From Trinickia mobilis (GTDB lineage Bacteria; Pseudomonadota; Gammaproteobacteria; Burkholderiales; Burkholderiaceae), in NCBI RefSeq assembly GCF_017315705.1, contig NZ_JAFLRF010000009.1:62001-126000 (forward strand): a stretch of DNA of 64,000 bases, read 5' to 3'. Under the pieces are notes generated by a model. It worked only from the letters and a program-made list of their open reading frames with translations. It was not told the origin of the DNA and did not search any database. This document shows positions 19,401-27,206 of the stretch, one piece after another; position 1 is the first letter of the stretch, and each line of letters starts with the position of its first letter. The translations under genes and the position numbers were made by a program.

Positions 19401-20715
19401 ATGGCGCACGCTCTATGGCGGCCTGCATGCCGCCAACGAAACGCCGTCGCCGGACGCCGCCAGCGCCGGCGCCGCCCCTGCCGCGCAGCCCGCGGCAGGG
19501 GCGAACGCAAGTGCAGGCAGCGGCACGAACACCCCCGCTCAATATCTGCCGAGCCGCTTCGCGCTGCACTTCGACACGTTGAAGCTCATGCATCGCAATT
19601 GGGAAAATGTGGTTGTCGGCGCCTCGCGTATCGGTCCGAATTGGCAGGCGAACATCGCGTCGGATCAGGTCTCCGGCTACCTGTCGTGGCAGCCGGGCGC
19701 CGGCCGCAACAACGAGGGATTGCTGCAGGCGCGCCTCGCCAAGCTCGTGATCCCCAGCGCGATGGAAAAAGAGCTGGTCAGCCAGGTCGCCCACGCGCCC
19801 GCGACGAAAATGCCGGCCATCGATCTCGTCGTCGACGATCTCACCGTGCGCAATCGCGACATCGGCCGGCTCGAAGTCGACGCCCACAATTTCGACGACA
19901 ATGGCGTGCCGGTCTGGCAACTCGACAAGTTCGAGGTGAGCAATCCGGCCGCGAAGCTCTCCGCCACCGCCAACTGGCGCACCTCGCGCCGCCTCGGCGC
20001 GAGCGCGCCCGACGACTCGCCGCGGCGCACCGTGATCGACTTCAAGCTCGACATCGCGGACGCCGGCGCGCTGCTCGAGCGCTTCGGCCTGCCGCGCACG
20101 GTGAAGGCGGGCAGCGGATCGCTCTCGGGCAAGGTCGGCTGGCGCGGCGGCCCGACGGCGATCGACTATCCGACGCTCAACGGCAACGTCGCCGTCGACC
20201 TGCATCACGGGCAGATCCTGAAGGTCGATCCGGGCGTCGCGAAGCTGCTCGGCGTGCTGAGCCTGCAAAGCCTCACGCGCGTGCTGACGCTCAATTTCAA
20301 GGATGTGATCGGCGAAGGCCTGCCGTTCGAAAGCGTGACGGGCACCGGCCAGATCAAGAACGGCATCGGCCGCACCGACGATTTCCGGATCGTGACCGCG
20401 CCCGCCCGCGCCAGCATGAAAGGCACGGTCGATCTCGCGGGCGAGACGCAGAATCTGCATGTCGACGTAACGCCGACCGTCAGCGCCGGCTCGGCGGTGA
20501 TCGCCGCGACGATCATCAATCCGCTCTTCGGCCTGGGCGCGCTCGTCGCGAACTTCGCGCTGTCGGAATCGCTCGCGCACGCCTTCGCGCTGCAGTACGC
20601 GATCACCGGTTCGTGGGCGCATCCGCACATTGAGCGGCTCCACGGCGATCGCGGTAAGATGATTCTTCCTCCGGCCGAGGCGGCCCCAGCCCCAGCCGAA
20701 GCGACGGGTCAGTGA
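16459..20715 (+). CDS. yhdP: YhdP family AsmA-like phospholipid transport protein
   Basis: About 1418 residues, a large inner-membrane-anchored, periplasm-spanning protein of the AsmA-like (DUF3971) group. In E. coli, YhdP, TamB and YdbH jointly move phospholipids to the outer membrane. One transmembrane helix lies near residues 27-52 (ILTVALVLYFIAIGALVGL); the rest is predicted repeating beta structure, consistent with a hydrophobic groove. The C-terminal AsmA-like part includes SGSLSGKVGWRGGPTAI and LLGVLSLQSLTRVLTLNF. A Pro/Ala-rich low-complexity linker (about residues 1002-1030) interrupts it. The start at 16459 is chosen to keep the cytosolic tail short. The frame is open from 16387. 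Confidence 0.92.
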   Translation: MSARKEAVDPAEATPPRHDHAVLRHALRTILTVALVLYFIAIGALVGLRYVLLPRIDDFRPRIETLVSEKLHAQLRIGKLAPHWSGFQPGIDVTDLTIRGRDGKLALNIPHATAAVSWRSLVHFKPTLSSLVVDQPDVLVERSADGSLLVAGVQVPTAHKGNDTFSTWLLEQQAIVLRGGTLRWQDAQHDAPELALRDIRLAILNHGADHRIALQAPADGTVLHGPLDFRAQFRHAHLHAIGKPVNWTGQAYISTGLVDLPALARYVSFPIQTYAGRVANSIWVNFSGGHIHSASGDLQGYDVALRVHPTQPKLDVPIAHFSWSVDIDPRRDYTLRLSNLRAELGQPPLPDGTPISRTLAFNTLVGHYRAPSVERGQSMSVTGDRVDLGILAEFSRALPFPRRFLNELVRFDPRGLVANYEMSIERAKPENDEAASEQRVSGAAPVIHYRFKADLQGISLAAQEPPPGLSPKGHPRAGVPGFENLWGTVDADETHGTVTLDTVHAAVTIPGEFDDPRLTFDRLSGRGNWTILPAQPGEKHKPFVVTVSDFNVANADTAGHIVANYSNPGHGRGTLDLTANIDHALVTRITRYLPTSISEHLREYLGHGLQGGMAKNGVIEVHGNLDKFPYSLDPKAGIFRITAPFSGGKFDPSPFPPKKLKNGTPDIWPAFDDIDGVFTLKENVLRLDIDKGRYKGVRVTKVAGRIDDLGNKEGSPLIIEGRAHGPLADLLDYANNSALAGMTNHAADTVRGSGPATLALTLTIPRHPKPHVAVAGSIGLFGNELAAGNVPPLSQLTGKVGFTEHSVTLDRINGRWLGGDVRADGALSPSGTYALNVAGRVAVDAARDLNLHGTAAELLTHVSGSASYSINVQGAKGRLPDVTATSDLTGLALDLPAPYHKPLGTAMPLSFTFKPLDTGDGADLQRADLTFGPLVAAYVLSHPPHEAPTVVRGAIGFNRPADLPDEGVIANIDVQEFDADAWRTLYGGLHAANETPSPDAASAGAAPAAQPAAGANASAGSGTNTPAQYLPSRFALHFDTLKLMHRNWENVVVGASRIGPNWQANIASDQVSGYLSWQPGAGRNNEGLLQARLAKLVIPSAMEKELVSQVAHAPATKMPAIDLVVDDLTVRNRDIGRLEVDAHNFDDNGVPVWQLDKFEVSNPAAKLSATANWRTSRRLGASAPDDSPRRTVIDFKLDIADAGALLERFGLPRTVKAGSGSLSGKVGWRGGPTAIDYPTLNGNVAVDLHHGQILKVDPGVAKLLGVLSLQSLTRVLTLNFKDVIGEGLPFESVTGTGQIKNGIGRTDDFRIVTAPARASMKGTVDLAGETQNLHVDVTPTVSAGSAVIAATIINPLFGLGALVANFALSESLAHAFALQYAITGSWAHPHIERLHGDRGKMILPPAEAAPAPAEATGQ

Positions 20716-20805
20716 CGGCCCGCCGGGCGGCCGCCCCGCCAGGGCCGGATCAGTCGCCGCCACGGTGCCGTTTCTGCGATTCGAGCGAATGCCACAGTTC
20801 ACGAC

Positions 20806-21633
20806 ATGAGCGAGCCACTCCCTAGTTCCACGCCTTACCGCGTCGCCGCGCTGCAGATGGTCAGCACGCCCGATCGCGAACGCAATCTCGACGCTGCCGG
20901 CCAATTGATCGCCGAGGCTGCCGCCGGCGGCGCGAAGCTCGTGCTGCTGCCCGAGTACTTCTGCTTCATGGGCTTCAAGGACACCGACAAGCTCACCGTG
21001 CGCGAGCCCTACGGCGATGGCCCGATCCAGCGCTTTCTGGCCGACGCGGCACGGCGGCACGGCGTCTGGGTGCTCGGCGGGACACTGCCGCTCTTGGCGC
21101 CGGAAGCATCCAGGGTGCTCAACACGACGCTCGTCTTCTCGCCCGAAGGCGAGGAAGCGGCGCGCTACGACAAGATCCACCTCTTCAACTTCGAGAAAGG
21201 CAGCGAGTCGTTCGACGAAGCGCGCACGATCCGGCCCGGCGACACGGTCCGGACGTTCGATGCGCCGTTCGGACGAGTGGGCCTGTCGGTCTGCTACGAT
21301 CTGCGCTTTCCGGAACTGTATCGGCGGATGGGCGACTGTGCGCTCATCGTCGTGCCGTCCGCGTTCACGTACACGACTGGACGCGCCCATTGGGAGATGC
21401 TGCTGCGCGCCCGGGCGGTCGAGAACCAGTGCTACGTGCTCGCCGCGGCCCAAGGGGGCACGCATGAGAACGGCCGCCGCACCTGGGGCCACAGCATGCT
21501 GGTCGATCCCTGGGGCGAAATCGTGGCGGTGCGCGACGAAGGCGCGGGAGTCGTCGCGGGCGATATCGACCTCGCGCGCATCGCCGAAGTGCGCCAGAGC
21601 CTGCCCGCGTGGCGGCATCGCGTGCTGGCATGA
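20806..21633 (+). CDS. nitrilase-superfamily carbon-nitrogen hydrolase (Nit1/omega-amidase type)
   Basis: A 275-residue amidase of the C-N hydrolase superfamily. The Glu-Lys-Cys triad is seen in LVLLPEYFCF, YDKIHLFNFE and VGLSVCYDLRFPELYR. The Cys region and NFEKGSESFDE resemble Nit1 and YbeM, which hydrolyse deaminated glutathione in metabolite repair; omega-amidase is another option, and the substrate cannot be fixed from sequence. It sits between yhdP and tldD, a conserved order in betaproteobacteria, with about 100 bp on either side. No signal peptide. Confidence 0.93.
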   Translation: MSEPLPSSTPYRVAALQMVSTPDRERNLDAAGQLIAEAAAGGAKLVLLPEYFCFMGFKDTDKLTVREPYGDGPIQRFLADAARRHGVWVLGGTLPLLAPEASRVLNTTLVFSPEGEEAARYDKIHLFNFEKGSESFDEARTIRPGDTVRTFDAPFGRVGLSVCYDLRFPELYRRMGDCALIVVPSAFTYTTGRAHWEMLLRARAVENQCYVLAAAQGGTHENGRRTWGHSMLVDPWGEIVAVRDEGAGVVAGDIDLARIAEVRQSLPAWRHRVLA

Positions 21634-21742
21634 CTCGCCTCCCCAAGCACGGCCACCGTTAAACCGTTACCTCCCCGACATCAACTGAAGCGCCGCGACC
21701 CAACCGTTTTTTCGAATCTACCCGGAATCTACCCACACACGC

Positions 21743-23209
21743 ATGAACATCATCGAACCCGGCATCCGCAATCTCGCGACCGCGAAAGACGTCCTCCTCA
21801 CGCCTTACGGGCTCGACGAAGCGCTGCTCACGCGCACGCTCGCCGACATCTTCACGCATCGCGTCGACTACGCCGACCTCTACTTCCAGGCGACGCGCAG
21901 CGAAGCGTGGAGTCTCGAGGAAGGCATCGTGAAATCGGGCAGCTTCAGTATCGATCAGGGCGTCGGCGTGCGCGCCGTGTCCGGCGACCGCACGGCGTTC
22001 GCCTACTCGGACGATCTGTCGCCGCAAGCGCTCGCGCAAGCCGCCGAGGCCACGCGCGCGATCGCCAAGGCGGGCGGCGGCAAGCAGAAGGTGAAGGCGG
22101 CATCGTCGCTCACGGGCGTGGCCGGGCGCGATCTGTATCTGCCGGCCGATCCGCTCGCCTCGCTCGACGCCACGGCCAAGGTCAAGCTGCTCGAGCGCGT
22201 CGAACAGATGGCGCGCACCCGCGACCCGCGCATCACGCAGGTGATGGCGGGCCTTGCCGGCGAATACGACGTCGTGCTCGTCGCGCGCAGCGACGGCGCG
22301 CTCGCCGCGGATATCCGCCCGCTCGTGCGCGTCTCGGTGACGGTGATCGCCGAGCAGAACGGCCGGCGCGAGATCGGCACGGGCGGTGGCGGCGGCCGCT
22401 TCGACTACGGTTACTTCACCGACGCCGTGCTCGAGAGCTACGTCGACGACGCCGTGAAGGCGGCGCTCGTGAACCTCGAAGCGCGCCCGGCTCCGGCCGG
22501 CGCGATGACTGTCGTGCTCGGGCCGGGCTGGCCCGGCGTGCTGCTGCACGAGGCGATCGGCCACGGCCTCGAAGGCGACTTCAACCGCAAGGGTTCGTCG
22601 GCATTTGCCGGACGCATCGGCGAGCAGGTCGCGGCGAAGGGCGTGACGGTGGTCGACGACGGCACGCTGCCGAACCGCCGCGGCTCGCTCAATATCGACG
22701 ACGAAGGCAACCCGACCCAGTGCACGACGCTGATTGAAGACGGCATCTTGAAGGGCTACATCCAAGACACGCTGAACGCGCGCCTGATGAAGATGCCCGT
22801 CACCGGCAACGCGCGCCGCGAATCGTACGCCGCGCTGCCGATGCCGCGCATGACCAACACCTACATGCTCAACGGCGACAAGGACCCGCGGGAGATCATC
22901 GCGTCGGTGAAGAACGGCCTGTACGCGGTGAACTTCGGCGGCGGCCAAGTCGACATCACGAACGGCAAGTTCGTGTTCTCGGCGTCGGAGGCTTACATGA
23001 TCGAGGACGGCAAGGTCACCTATCCGGTCAAGGGCGCCACGCTGATCGGCAGCGGACCGGAATCGCTCAAGTACGTGAGCATGATCGGCAACGACATGTC
23101 GCTCGATACGGGCGTCGGCGTGTGCGGCAAGGAAGGCCAAAGCGTGCCGGTGGGCGTGGGCCAGCCGACGCTGCGTATCGATCGGATGACGGTCGGCGGC
23201 ACCGTTTGA
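21743..23209 (+). CDS. tldD: metalloprotease TldD
   Basis: A 488-residue TldD, partner of PmbA/TldE in a zinc metalloprotease that processes modified peptides and degrades unfolded peptides. The HExxxH zinc motif lies in [20 protein letters not shown] (about residues 265-284). N-terminal [18 protein letters not shown] and the C-terminal GAGPxSL-like segment [19 protein letters not shown] are family features. Length is normal and the start at 21743 ([19 protein letters not shown]) is unambiguous. Two hairpins follow the gene, the second a good intrinsic terminator, insulating it from the aroG leader. Confidence 0.98.
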   Translation: MNIIEPGIRNLATAKDVLLTPYGLDEALLTRTLADIFTHRVDYADLYFQATRSEAWSLEEGIVKSGSFSIDQGVGVRAVSGDRTAFAYSDDLSPQALAQAAEATRAIAKAGGGKQKVKAASSLTGVAGRDLYLPADPLASLDATAKVKLLERVEQMARTRDPRITQVMAGLAGEYDVVLVARSDGALAADIRPLVRVSVTVIAEQNGRREIGTGGGGGRFDYGYFTDAVLESYVDDAVKAALVNLEARPAPAGAMTVVLGPGWPGVLLHEAIGHGLEGDFNRKGSSAFAGRIGEQVAAKGVTVVDDGTLPNRRGSLNIDDEGNPTQCTTLIEDGILKGYIQDTLNARLMKMPVTGNARRESYAALPMPRMTNTYMLNGDKDPREIIASVKNGLYAVNFGGGQVDITNGKFVFSASEAYMIEDGKVTYPVKGATLIGSGPESLKYVSMIGNDMSLDTGVGVCGKEGQSVPVGVGQPTLRIDRMTVGGTV

Positions 23210-23236
23210 CGCGAGCTCCCCGCGTGCATTGCCGCC

Positions 23237-23298
23237 GAGGGAAATGCGCAGATTTCCTGCGCGTTTCCCTCAAGCGATGCGGAAATCCCGCATTTTTT
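23237..23298 (+). terminator. tandem hairpin terminator after tldD
   Basis: The first hairpin (23237-23251 with 23257-23271) is a 15-bp stem with one U-G pair around a 5-nt loop. The second (ATGCGG-AAATC-CCGCAT, 23277-23293) is followed by TTTTT and has the form of an intrinsic terminator. Both precede the aroG promoter. Confidence 0.75.
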
Positions 23299-23309
23299 GG
23301 GTTTGCGGG

Positions 23310-23337
23310 TTGTCAGCCGCGCCCGCCCGGGTTATAA
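23310..23337 (+). promoter_or_regulatory. sigma-70 promoter of the aroG leader transcript
   Basis: TTGTCA (23310-23315), a 16-nt spacer and TTATAA (23332-23337) form a good promoter. The predicted start near 23344 lies about 34 nt before the leader peptide ATG and after the tldD terminator. Confidence 0.6.
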
Positions 23338-23377
23338 AGCCGAGTACCTTTTTGACAAGCCACTTCCTTTCCAAGCC

Positions 23378-23446
23378 ATGATGTCCGCCAAGTTTTACTT
23401 TTACTTCTTTTGGCATCTCAGACCGCTGGCGGATCGAGAGGAGTGA
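23378..23446 (+). CDS. aroG leader peptide (aromatic-rich, attenuation)
   Basis: A 22-residue frame reads MMSAKFYFYFFWHLRPLADR followed by two Glu and TGA. Seven consecutive codons encode Phe, Tyr, Phe, Tyr, Phe, Phe and Trp. Such a run of codons for the pathway's end products just before overlapping hairpins is the hallmark of a leader peptide in ribosome-mediated attenuation. It lies 34 nt after a predicted transcription start and 251 bp before aroG. The Shine-Dalgarno is weak. Either of two adjacent ATGs could start it. Ribosome stalling on any scarce aromatic aminoacyl-tRNA would expose the antiterminator. Confidence 0.8.
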   Translation: MMSAKFYFYFFWHLRPLADREE

Positions 23447-23509
23447 TAGTGCACGAAAAGGCACCCAGAATTCCCGAAAAAACCGCCAGCGAGTCTGGCG
23501 GTTTTTTTT
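23384..23509 (+). promoter_or_regulatory. transcription attenuator of aroG (segments 1-4)
   Basis: Four segments can pair in alternative ways. Segment 1 (23384-23390, TCCGCCA, inside the leader ORF) pairs with segment 2 (23427-23433, TGGCGGA). Segment 2 (23424-23432, CGCTGGCGG) pairs with segment 3 (23483-23491, CCGCCAGCG) as a 9-bp antiterminator. Segment 3 (23481-23489) pairs with segment 4 (23495-23503) as the terminator stem. A ribosome held on the aromatic codons (23393-23413) would mask segment 1 and favour 2:3, allowing transcription into aroG. This is the classical trp/phe-type logic, inferred from pairing only. Confidence 0.78.
23481..23509 (+). terminator. attenuator terminator hairpin upstream of aroG
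   Basis: AACCGCCAG, a 5-nt loop and CTGGCGGTT form a perfect 9-bp stem followed by a run of eight T. This is a strong intrinsic terminator placed 188 bp before the aroG start, within the leader and not at a gene end. Confidence 0.88.
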
Positions 23510-23640
23510 CGCCCCGTGCTTTGGCCTCGATCAATCGACTGTTTAATCGCCACGAATCTTTGAACGCTTTTTGAATACCGCCCGCTTCGGCATCGCTTTC
23601 CCGGAAACGCGTGCTTTGAGCGAACCACACCGCAGCTTTA

Positions 23641-23684
23641 CATGGGACCGGAGTAAGCGCTAAGGCGCCAACTCCGGCCGACAC
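23641..23684 (-). repeat. dispersed hairpin repeat, family A, copy 1
   Basis: On the minus strand it reads GTGTCGGCCGGAGTTGGCGC, then CTTA, then GCGCTTACTCCGG and TCCCATG. The stem is CCGGAGT / ACTCCGG plus GGCGC / GCGCT. It lies between the aroG attenuator and the aroG ribosome-binding site. Other copies are at 27239, 34211, 34260 and 41751. Confidence 0.8.
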
Positions 23685-23696
23685 AGGAGAGCCAGA

Positions 23697-24770
23697 ATGC
23701 CCCCGCACAATACCGACGACGTCCGAATTCGAGAACTGAAAGAACTCACCCCGCCCGCGCACCTGATCCGCGAGTTCCCGTGCACGGAACCCATGTCGGA
23801 CCTGATCTTCAACACCCGCCGGTCGATGCACCGCATCCTGCACGGCATGGAGGACCGCCTGATCGTCATCATCGGGCCGTGCTCGATCCACGACACGAAG
23901 GCGGCGATGGAGTATGCGGGGCGGCTCGTCGAAGAGCGCAAGCGCTTCGCCAACGAACTCGAAATCGTGATGCGCGTGTACTTCGAAAAGCCGCGCACGA
24001 CGGTGGGCTGGAAGGGCCTCATCAACGACCCGTACCTCGACAACAGCTTCAAGATCAACGACGGCCTGCGCACTGCGCGCGAGCTGCTCGTCAACATCAA
24101 CGAGCTGGGGCTGCCGGCCGGCACCGAATATCTCGACATGATCAGCCCGCAATACATCGCCGACCTGATCTCGTGGGGTGCGATCGGCGCGCGCACCACC
24201 GAATCCCAGGTGCATCGCGAGCTGGCCTCGGGGCTCTCCTGCCCGGTCGGCTTCAAGAACGGCACCGACGGCAACGTGAAGATCGCCGTCGATGCGATCA
24301 AGGCGGCGTCGCAGCCGCACCATTTCCTGTCGGTGACGAAGGGCGGGCACTCGGCGATCGTGTCGACGGCCGGCAACGAGGACTGCCACATCATCCTGCG
24401 CGGCGGCAAGGTGCCGAACTACGACGCGGCGAGCGTCGATGCGGCCTGCACCGACATCAGCAAGGCCGGCCTCGCCGCACGCCTGATGATCGACGCGAGC
24501 CACGCGAACAGCTCGAAGAAGCACGAGAACCAGATTCCGGTGTGCGCCGATATCGGCCGCCAGATTGCGGCCGGTGACGAGCGGATCGTCGGCGTGATGA
24601 TCGAATCGCACCTGGTCGCGGGCCGGCAGGACCTCAAGGAAGGCTGCGAGCTGACGTACGGCCAGAGCATCACCGATGCGTGCATCAACTGGGAAGACAG
24701 CCTCGGCGTGCTCGAAGGGCTTGCGCAAAGCGTCAGGCAGCGGCGCGTCGCGCGCGGCAGCGGAAATTGA
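23697..24770 (+). CDS. aroG: 3-deoxy-7-phosphoheptulonate (DAHP) synthase, class I
   Basis: A 357-residue type I-alpha DAHP synthase that condenses phosphoenolpyruvate and erythrose-4-phosphate in the first committed step to chorismate. Recognisable segments are LIVIIGPCSIHD, MRVYFEKPRTTVGWKGLIND, PAGTEYLDMISPQYIADLIS, GFKNGTDGNVKIAVDAI, ARLMIDASHANSSKKHENQ and VGVMIESHLVAGRQDL. These hold the metal Cys, His, Glu and Asp ligands. Shine-Dalgarno AGGAGA precedes the ATG. Expression is probably controlled by the upstream leader-peptide attenuator, in addition to feedback inhibition typical of the family. A family A repeat lies just before the ribosome-binding site. Confidence 0.98.
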   Translation: MPPHNTDDVRIRELKELTPPAHLIREFPCTEPMSDLIFNTRRSMHRILHGMEDRLIVIIGPCSIHDTKAAMEYAGRLVEERKRFANELEIVMRVYFEKPRTTVGWKGLINDPYLDNSFKINDGLRTARELLVNINELGLPAGTEYLDMISPQYIADLISWGAIGARTTESQVHRELASGLSCPVGFKNGTDGNVKIAVDAIKAASQPHHFLSVTKGGHSAIVSTAGNEDCHIILRGGKVPNYDAASVDAACTDISKAGLAARLMIDASHANSSKKHENQIPVCADIGRQIAAGDERIVGVMIESHLVAGRQDLKEGCELTYGQSITDACINWEDSLGVLEGLAQSVRQRRVARGSGN

Positions 24771-24804
24771 GGGTTTGCCGATGCAGGCCGTCGGCGCAGG
24801 CTCC

Positions 24805-24821
24805 GGGCAGCTACGCTGCCC
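24805..24821. terminator. small hairpin between convergent aroG and adenosyltransferase genes
   Basis: GGGCAGC-TAC-GCTGCCC is a perfect 7-bp stem with possible outer pairing (GCAGGC/GCCTGT), placed between two convergent stops. No U-tract follows, so a bidirectional terminator role is only likely by position. Confidence 0.35.
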
Positions 24822-24851
24822 GCCTGTGCCCCGCGGCAAGCACGCCGCGGC

Positions 24852-25406
24852 TCAACCGGCGCCGCGATCGTGCTGCCACAGCACATCGCTGCCGCCGTCC
24901 GCGCGATTGAGCACGCGGGCCAGCACGAACAGCAGGTCGGACAAACGATTCACATAGCGGCGCGGCGCCTCGTTGATCGCGTGCGCCTCACCGAGCGCCA
25001 CGATCGAGCGCTCCGCGCGCCGGCAAACGGTCCGGCAAACGTGCGCGAGCGCCGCCGCGCGCGAGCCGCCGGGCAGGATGAATTCCTTGAGCGGCGGCAA
25101 ATCCGCGTTGCATTGCGCGAGCCAGCCGTCGAGCTGCGCCAGATGCGTATCGGCGACCAACGTATGACCGGGGATGCACAGCTCGCCGCCCAAATCGAAC
25201 AAATCGTGTTGAATTGCCGTCAGCATGCCGCGCACGTCGTCAGGAAGCGGCTCGCACAGCAGCACGCCGATCTGGGAGTTCAGCTCGTCGACGTCGCCGA
25301 TCGCGGCGATGCGCGCGTCGTCCTTGCGTACCCGGCTGCCGTCGCCGAGACCGGTGGTGCCGTCGTCGCCCGTGCGCGTGGCGATCTTGCTCAAACGGTG
25401 ACCCAT
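24852..25406 (-). CDS. PduO-type ATP:cob(I)alamin adenosyltransferase
   Basis: A 184-residue enzyme that converts cob(I)alamin plus ATP to adenosylcobalamin. The PduO/MMAB-type N-terminus (RLSKIATRTGDDGTTGLGDG) contains the ATP-binding TxxGDxG loop. Later segments GDVDELNSQIG, FILPGGSRAAALAHVCRTVCRRAER and YVNRLSDLLFVLARV are the family core. GGGAGG with 4 nt spacing precedes the ATG; that ribosome-binding site lies at the edge of a repeat-like sequence (25409-25450). It is alone and convergent with aroG. No cobalamin riboswitch was seen upstream. Confidence 0.95.
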   Translation of the reverse strand: MGHRLSKIATRTGDDGTTGLGDGSRVRKDDARIAAIGDVDELNSQIGVLLCEPLPDDVRGMLTAIQHDLFDLGGELCIPGHTLVADTHLAQLDGWLAQCNADLPPLKEFILPGGSRAAALAHVCRTVCRRAERSIVALGEAHAINEAPRRYVNRLSDLLFVLARVLNRADGGSDVLWQHDRGAG

Positions 25407-25724
25407 GATGCCTCCCGTCCCCCAAGGGGACTTCCTTCGGGGCGCCGGGCCGCTGGCCGGCGCGTCTTTGATCAGCGGCGCCGGCCAGGCCGCCGCATAG
25501 CGGCCACCATTATAGGATTTTGGGATATCTCGAGGGTCCGGCAGGGACGTTCAGCGTAGAATGGTTCGCCTCAATTGCAAGCACCGGTTCGCTTCATTTG
25601 CGGCTTTCTTGCCGCCGCGGTCCGTCAAGGCCGCGGTCAGAACCTCGCCAAAGCCCGTAGAGGCCCACGCACTGCAAACGCCTCTTCGCCATAACACGCT
25701 CCACCCCGCCGCCAGGAGACATCC
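25407..25724. other. intergenic region with a repeat C copy
   Basis: This divergent region contains the family C repeat (25426-25445) near the adenosyltransferase start. A TAGAAT at 25556-25561 could be a -10 element for the rightward flavoprotein gene, but no good -35 was found. Nothing else is supported. Confidence 0.4.
25426..25445 (+). repeat. dispersed repeat family C, copy 1
   Basis: GGGGACTTCCTTCGGGGCGC is identical over 20 bases to the complement of 39011-39030 inside recG. With the CCCC/GGGG flanks it can fold (CCCC-G-AAGG ... CCTT-GGGG on the minus strand). It lies 20 bp upstream of the adenosyltransferase start codon. Confidence 0.6.
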
Positions 25725-27140
25725 GTGAATCATCCCGTGCCGCCGTCCTCCGTTCGCCGCCCCGTTCCCGCTGAATTGCTCGACGCGCTGAAAGCCGCCT
25801 TCGGCGAGCGCGCCTCGACTTCCGAAGCCGTGCGCGCGCATCACGGCCGCGACGAATCGCCGTTCGATCCGCAACTGCCCGACGCCGTCGTTTTCGCGCG
25901 CTCCACCGAGGATGTGCAGGCCGCCGTGAAACTCTGCGGTCAGTACAACGTGCCGATCATTCCCTACGGCAACGGTTCGTCGCTCGAGGGGCATTTGCTC
26001 GCGGTCGAAGGCGGAGTGTCGATCGACTTGTCCGCGATGAACCAGGTGCTGTCGATCGCCGCCGAGGACCTCACGGCGACTGTCCAGGCAGGCGTCTCGC
26101 GCAAGGCCCTCAACGAGGCGCTGCGCGACACCGGCCTCTTCTTCCCGATCGACCCGGGCGCGGATGCGAGCATCGGCGGGATGTCGGCGACGCGCGCCTC
26201 CGGCACCAACGCCGTGCGCTACGGCACGATGCGCGAGAACGTGCTCGGCCTGACCGTCGTGCTCGCCGACGGCCGCATCGTGAAGACCGGCACGCGCTCG
26301 CGCAAATCGTCGGCGGGCTACGACCTGACGCGGCTTTTCGTGGGCTCCGAAGGCACGCTCGGCGTCATCACCGAAATCACGGTGCGGATCTATCCGCAGC
26401 CGGAAGCGGTGTCGGCGGCGGTCTGTGCGTTTCCGTCGATGGGCGATGCCGTGAAAAGCGTCATCGAAACGATTCAGCTGGGCGTGCCGATCGCGCGCGT
26501 CGAATTCGTCGATTCGCTCGCGATTCGCGCGATCAACCGTCACTCGAATCTCACGCTGCCCGAGTCGCCGACGCTCTTCTTCGAATTCCACGGCACGGCG
26601 GCCGGCGTGAAGGAGCAGGCGGAAACCGTCCAGCAAATCACCGCCGACAACGCGGGCAGCGGCTTCGAATGGGCCACCCGGCCCGAAGACCGCAGCCGCC
26701 TGTGGAACGCGCGGCACAACGCTTATTTCGCGATGCTGCAACTGAAGCCGGGCTGCCGCGCGGTCACGACCGACGTCTGCGTGCCGATCTCGCGGCTGGC
26801 AGAATGCGTCGTCGAAACCGAGCAGGACTTGAAGGGCTCGCCACTGCCGTGCCCGATCGTCGGCCACGTCGGGGACGGCAATTTCCACGTCGCGATGCTG
26901 ATCGACCCGGCCAAGCCCGAAGAATTCGACGAAGCGGAGCGGCTGAACCGCCGCATCGTCGAGCGCGCGCTGCGCATGGACGGCACCTGCACGGGCGAGC
27001 ATGGCGTCGGGCTGCACAAGATGGGCTTCCTGCTCGACGAGCACGGCCCTGACGCGATCGACGCGATGCGCGCCATCAAACACGCGCTCGATCCGCGCAA
27101 TCTGATGAACCCGGGTAAGATTTTTTCCTATGCGGCATAG
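25725..27140 (+). CDS. FAD-linked oxidase, D-lactate dehydrogenase (cytochrome)-like
   Basis: A 471-residue flavoprotein of the FAD-binding PCMH/vanillyl-alcohol oxidase group. The FAD part (about residues 45-220) shows VPIIPYGNGSSLEGHLLAVEGGVSID and GADASIGGMSATRASGTNAVRYG; the C-terminal cap includes VGHVGDGNFHVAMLID and CTGEHGVGLHKMGFL, typical of D-lactate and glycolate dehydrogenases. Probable substrate is D-lactate or another 2-hydroxy acid, with electrons to cytochrome c or quinone; sequence alone does not decide. It precedes glcDEF and may work in the same 2-hydroxy-acid oxidation. No signal peptide is evident. Confidence 0.9.
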   Translation: MNHPVPPSSVRRPVPAELLDALKAAFGERASTSEAVRAHHGRDESPFDPQLPDAVVFARSTEDVQAAVKLCGQYNVPIIPYGNGSSLEGHLLAVEGGVSIDLSAMNQVLSIAAEDLTATVQAGVSRKALNEALRDTGLFFPIDPGADASIGGMSATRASGTNAVRYGTMRENVLGLTVVLADGRIVKTGTRSRKSSAGYDLTRLFVGSEGTLGVITEITVRIYPQPEAVSAAVCAFPSMGDAVKSVIETIQLGVPIARVEFVDSLAIRAINRHSNLTLPESPTLFFEFHGTAAGVKEQAETVQQITADNAGSGFEWATRPEDRSRLWNARHNAYFAMLQLKPGCRAVTTDVCVPISRLAECVVETEQDLKGSPLPCPIVGHVGDGNFHVAMLIDPAKPEEFDEAERLNRRIVERALRMDGTCTGEHGVGLHKMGFLLDEHGPDAIDAMRAIKHALDPRNLMNPGKIFSYAA

Positions 27141-27206
27141 TGCGCGGGCTGGCGCGACCGCCGGCGACAAACAGCGACCTAGAGCGCCGACCTTGCAGGA
27201 GGAGAT

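Noticed and set aside
17911-21618. Open frame of 1235 codons antisense to yhdP and the nitrilase gene
   Set aside because: Spans two real genes on the other strand, so it is a composition artefact.
23352-23382. TTGACA near 23352 as -35 of the aroG promoter
   Set aside because: The only possible -10 (CATGAT) is 19 nt away and would start transcription inside the leader peptide; TTGTCA/TTATAA upstream fits better.
23449-23574. GTG-started ORF right after the aroG leader stop, with GAGGAG upstream
   Set aside because: It runs through the terminator hairpin and its T tract, and the GAGGAG is the last two codons of the leader peptide; more likely chance.
24852-25724. Cobalamin riboswitch before the adenosyltransferase
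   Set aside because: No B12-box-like sequence was seen in the upstream region, which is repeat-derived.
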